Shown here: positions 62,695 through 64,000 of the stretch, in pieces
How the letters are laid out: every line of letters starts with the position of its first letter
How positions within the stretch are numbered: the stretch's first letter is position 1
Assembly: GCF_040581485.1 (NCBI RefSeq)
Contig: NC_090134.1
Span: 9,486,001 to 9,550,000 of the forward strand
Direction of reading: 5' to 3'
DNA length: 64,000 bases
Source of the DNA: Linepithema humile
Lineage: Eukaryota > Arthropoda > Insecta > Hymenoptera > Formicidae
Program-made: the position numbers and the translations under genes
The notes under the pieces: generated by a model
What the model was told of the DNA's origin: nothing
The model's database searches: none
What the model saw: the letters and a program-made list of their open reading frames with translations, nothing else

Positions 62695-63602
62695 TATACA
62701 GGGTGTTGGTGTAACCTTCCTTTCGCTCTGCCACCTACGCGCTTTTGCCTTAAACCAGTTATCAAGGACACAAGAGATTAAACACTTAAAGCAAATCGAA
62801 AAGTTTAAAAGTAGTTTTCGCGTCCCTTCAACACTATGTAGTGTTCTGTAAAAAATTATTAATTTTCTTACAAAGAAATAATCTGTGCTTCCTGAAGTAT
62901 CCCGATATCGAACTGGAGCGGGGATAAAATGGCACCTCGAGCAACTGTCTCTTTCAAAGGGATTCCAAAGCGGCATAGCGATCGTCTCTCCGTGATCCAC
63001 GAAGCATCGAGATTCCATGTCCCGCCCTTCTCGAGCGGAGGCGATGAGAAAAAAGCGAGCAAAAGGTGGCGAGGTTGTCCGATGAGGGACCTGGCGCCTA
63101 CACAGTGCCCGGCACACCTGTGCCTGCCCGTCTCTCTCTCCCGCCCCGTCCTCTTGCTCCTATTATTTCCCTTTTTCTCGTCCCCGCCGCGGGCGCGGCG
63201 GTCTACCACGTCTATTCTCTGTCTCTGCGCTATATCGAGATCTCCTCTACACGGTGCCGAGGAACAACACACGCGGATCTCGGCGTTGTAAGGATAGAAA
63301 AAAAAAAGTTTTCACGAATATGGATCTGAAAAGGCTATTTAAATCGTATGAATTAATGATTGAAGATGAATGGTCCTTTCGCAAGCAGGAAACAAATCTT
63401 TATTCCTCGTTTAATTTCCAGTGGGCCTTTCTTAAATGGAATTTTGAATGTCAGTTTAATTACCAGGATGATTAATGCTGGTAATTAAGAAGGGATGAAG
63501 AAATATAGCAACAAATACAATTTTTGTGATTAACTTTTCGACGTTACATTGGCCGAAGAACCTGTGGGCGATTGTGCGTGTAATTTCCCAGCACCCTGTA
63601 TA
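62695..63602. mobile_element. Putative TIR-bounded segment
   Basis: The left end is TATACAGGGTGTTGG. The right end on the opposite strand is TATACAGGGTGCTGGGAAAT. The first 11 bases are exact inverted repeats with TA at the outer edge. The right end also resembles the ends of the element at 19944-20861, with consensus TACAGGGTG followed by GGAAAT. The 908-bp interior is GC-rich in the middle (62.88-63.29 kb), unlike a simple MITE, and holds no transposase frame. The two ends may therefore belong to separate insertions. Confidence 0.3.
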
Positions 63603-64000
63603 TGACACTGTTTCTATCTCTAAATCGTTTTGGTAGACTGCGGAGCGGATCCATCTTCTATCTCCTCGATCTATTTCATCGGTGGGCTGGCTTACCGATG
63701 TGCGGCGCAGTAGTCTGTAGCAGGTTTTAATCATCTGATGCGCTTCGAGTTTTCCTGACGAGTTTGAAATACTACGCAGACGTGTGTTTCTTTAAAATCG
63801 TCGCATAACGGTTTCATCCGAGTATTTGTCACCTAGTCGCGAGAAAGTGCCAATTTAGCGTTTCTACATGACGAAGTCCGGGTCGGCTTTACGATCATTT
63901 TCTTCTTCTTCATTCATGTTGACTTCACAATGTTGTTAAGAGAGAATCGGCACTTTACATTTTTTAGATATCGCTGAATGTTATGATGAAATGTATGATT
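63603..64000. other. Right-edge noncoding stretch
   Basis: About 0.4 kb with mixed composition and no supported gene, repeat or RNA. Confidence 0.5.

Overview
This is a eukaryotic, almost certainly insect, nuclear window. The coding parts are short exons joined by AT-rich introns with GT/AG borders. Intergenic DNA alternates between AT-rich stretches and CpG-dense islands, and microsatellites are common. Gene content and protein similarity fit a hymenopteran, probably an ant. That placement is inference, because no sequence search could be run.

Region 1 (1-15.1 kb) is gene-dense. The last three exons of the RNA polymerase II subunit RPB7 run off the left edge on the + strand. Four genes then follow on the - strand: a C6orf136/DUF2358-family protein (1239-3423), the Rab-like GTPase RABL6 (4549-7347), a SMYD3-like SET/MYND protein (8603-10570) and the ER cargo receptor SURF4 (12649-14851). 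I rebuilt each exon by exon with in-frame junctions. All four give near-normal family lengths: 394, 699, 444 and 270 residues.

Region 2 (14.9-27.5 kb) starts with a probable bidirectional promoter shared by SURF4 and an unrecognised + strand gene. Its visible exons encode a short hydrophilic N-terminus followed by a transmembrane segment (16507-16612 and 18390-18464). Its leader intron carries three diverged copies of a roughly 400-465 bp repeat. The rest is intronic or intergenic, with a TIR-bounded element at 19944-20861 and several microsatellites.

Region 3 (27.5-45.3 kb) is the bHLH gene net (ATOH8 family) on the - strand. Its large last exon (27939-29110) joins in frame to a small first coding exon at 44875-44926. 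This implies an intron of about 15.8 kb. The intron contains first-exon-like signals on both strands, a 203-bp tandem repeat and a hairpin with a 42-bp repeat.

Region 4 (45.3-64 kb) has no gene I can support. It is mixed CpG-rich and AT-rich DNA upstream of net, with simple repeats and a second TIR-bounded segment (62695-63602).

The first five genes are ordinary housekeeping genes: transcription, a mitochondrial-like DUF2358 protein, a small GTPase, a lysine methyltransferase family member and ER export. net is a developmental regulator with a typical large noncoding territory. I found no CRISPR array, operon or defence system, and nothing that clearly qualifies as an undescribed biological system. 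The most useful leads are the unknown transmembrane gene, the duplicated leader repeats, the TIR-bounded elements and the divergent SMYD3-like protein.
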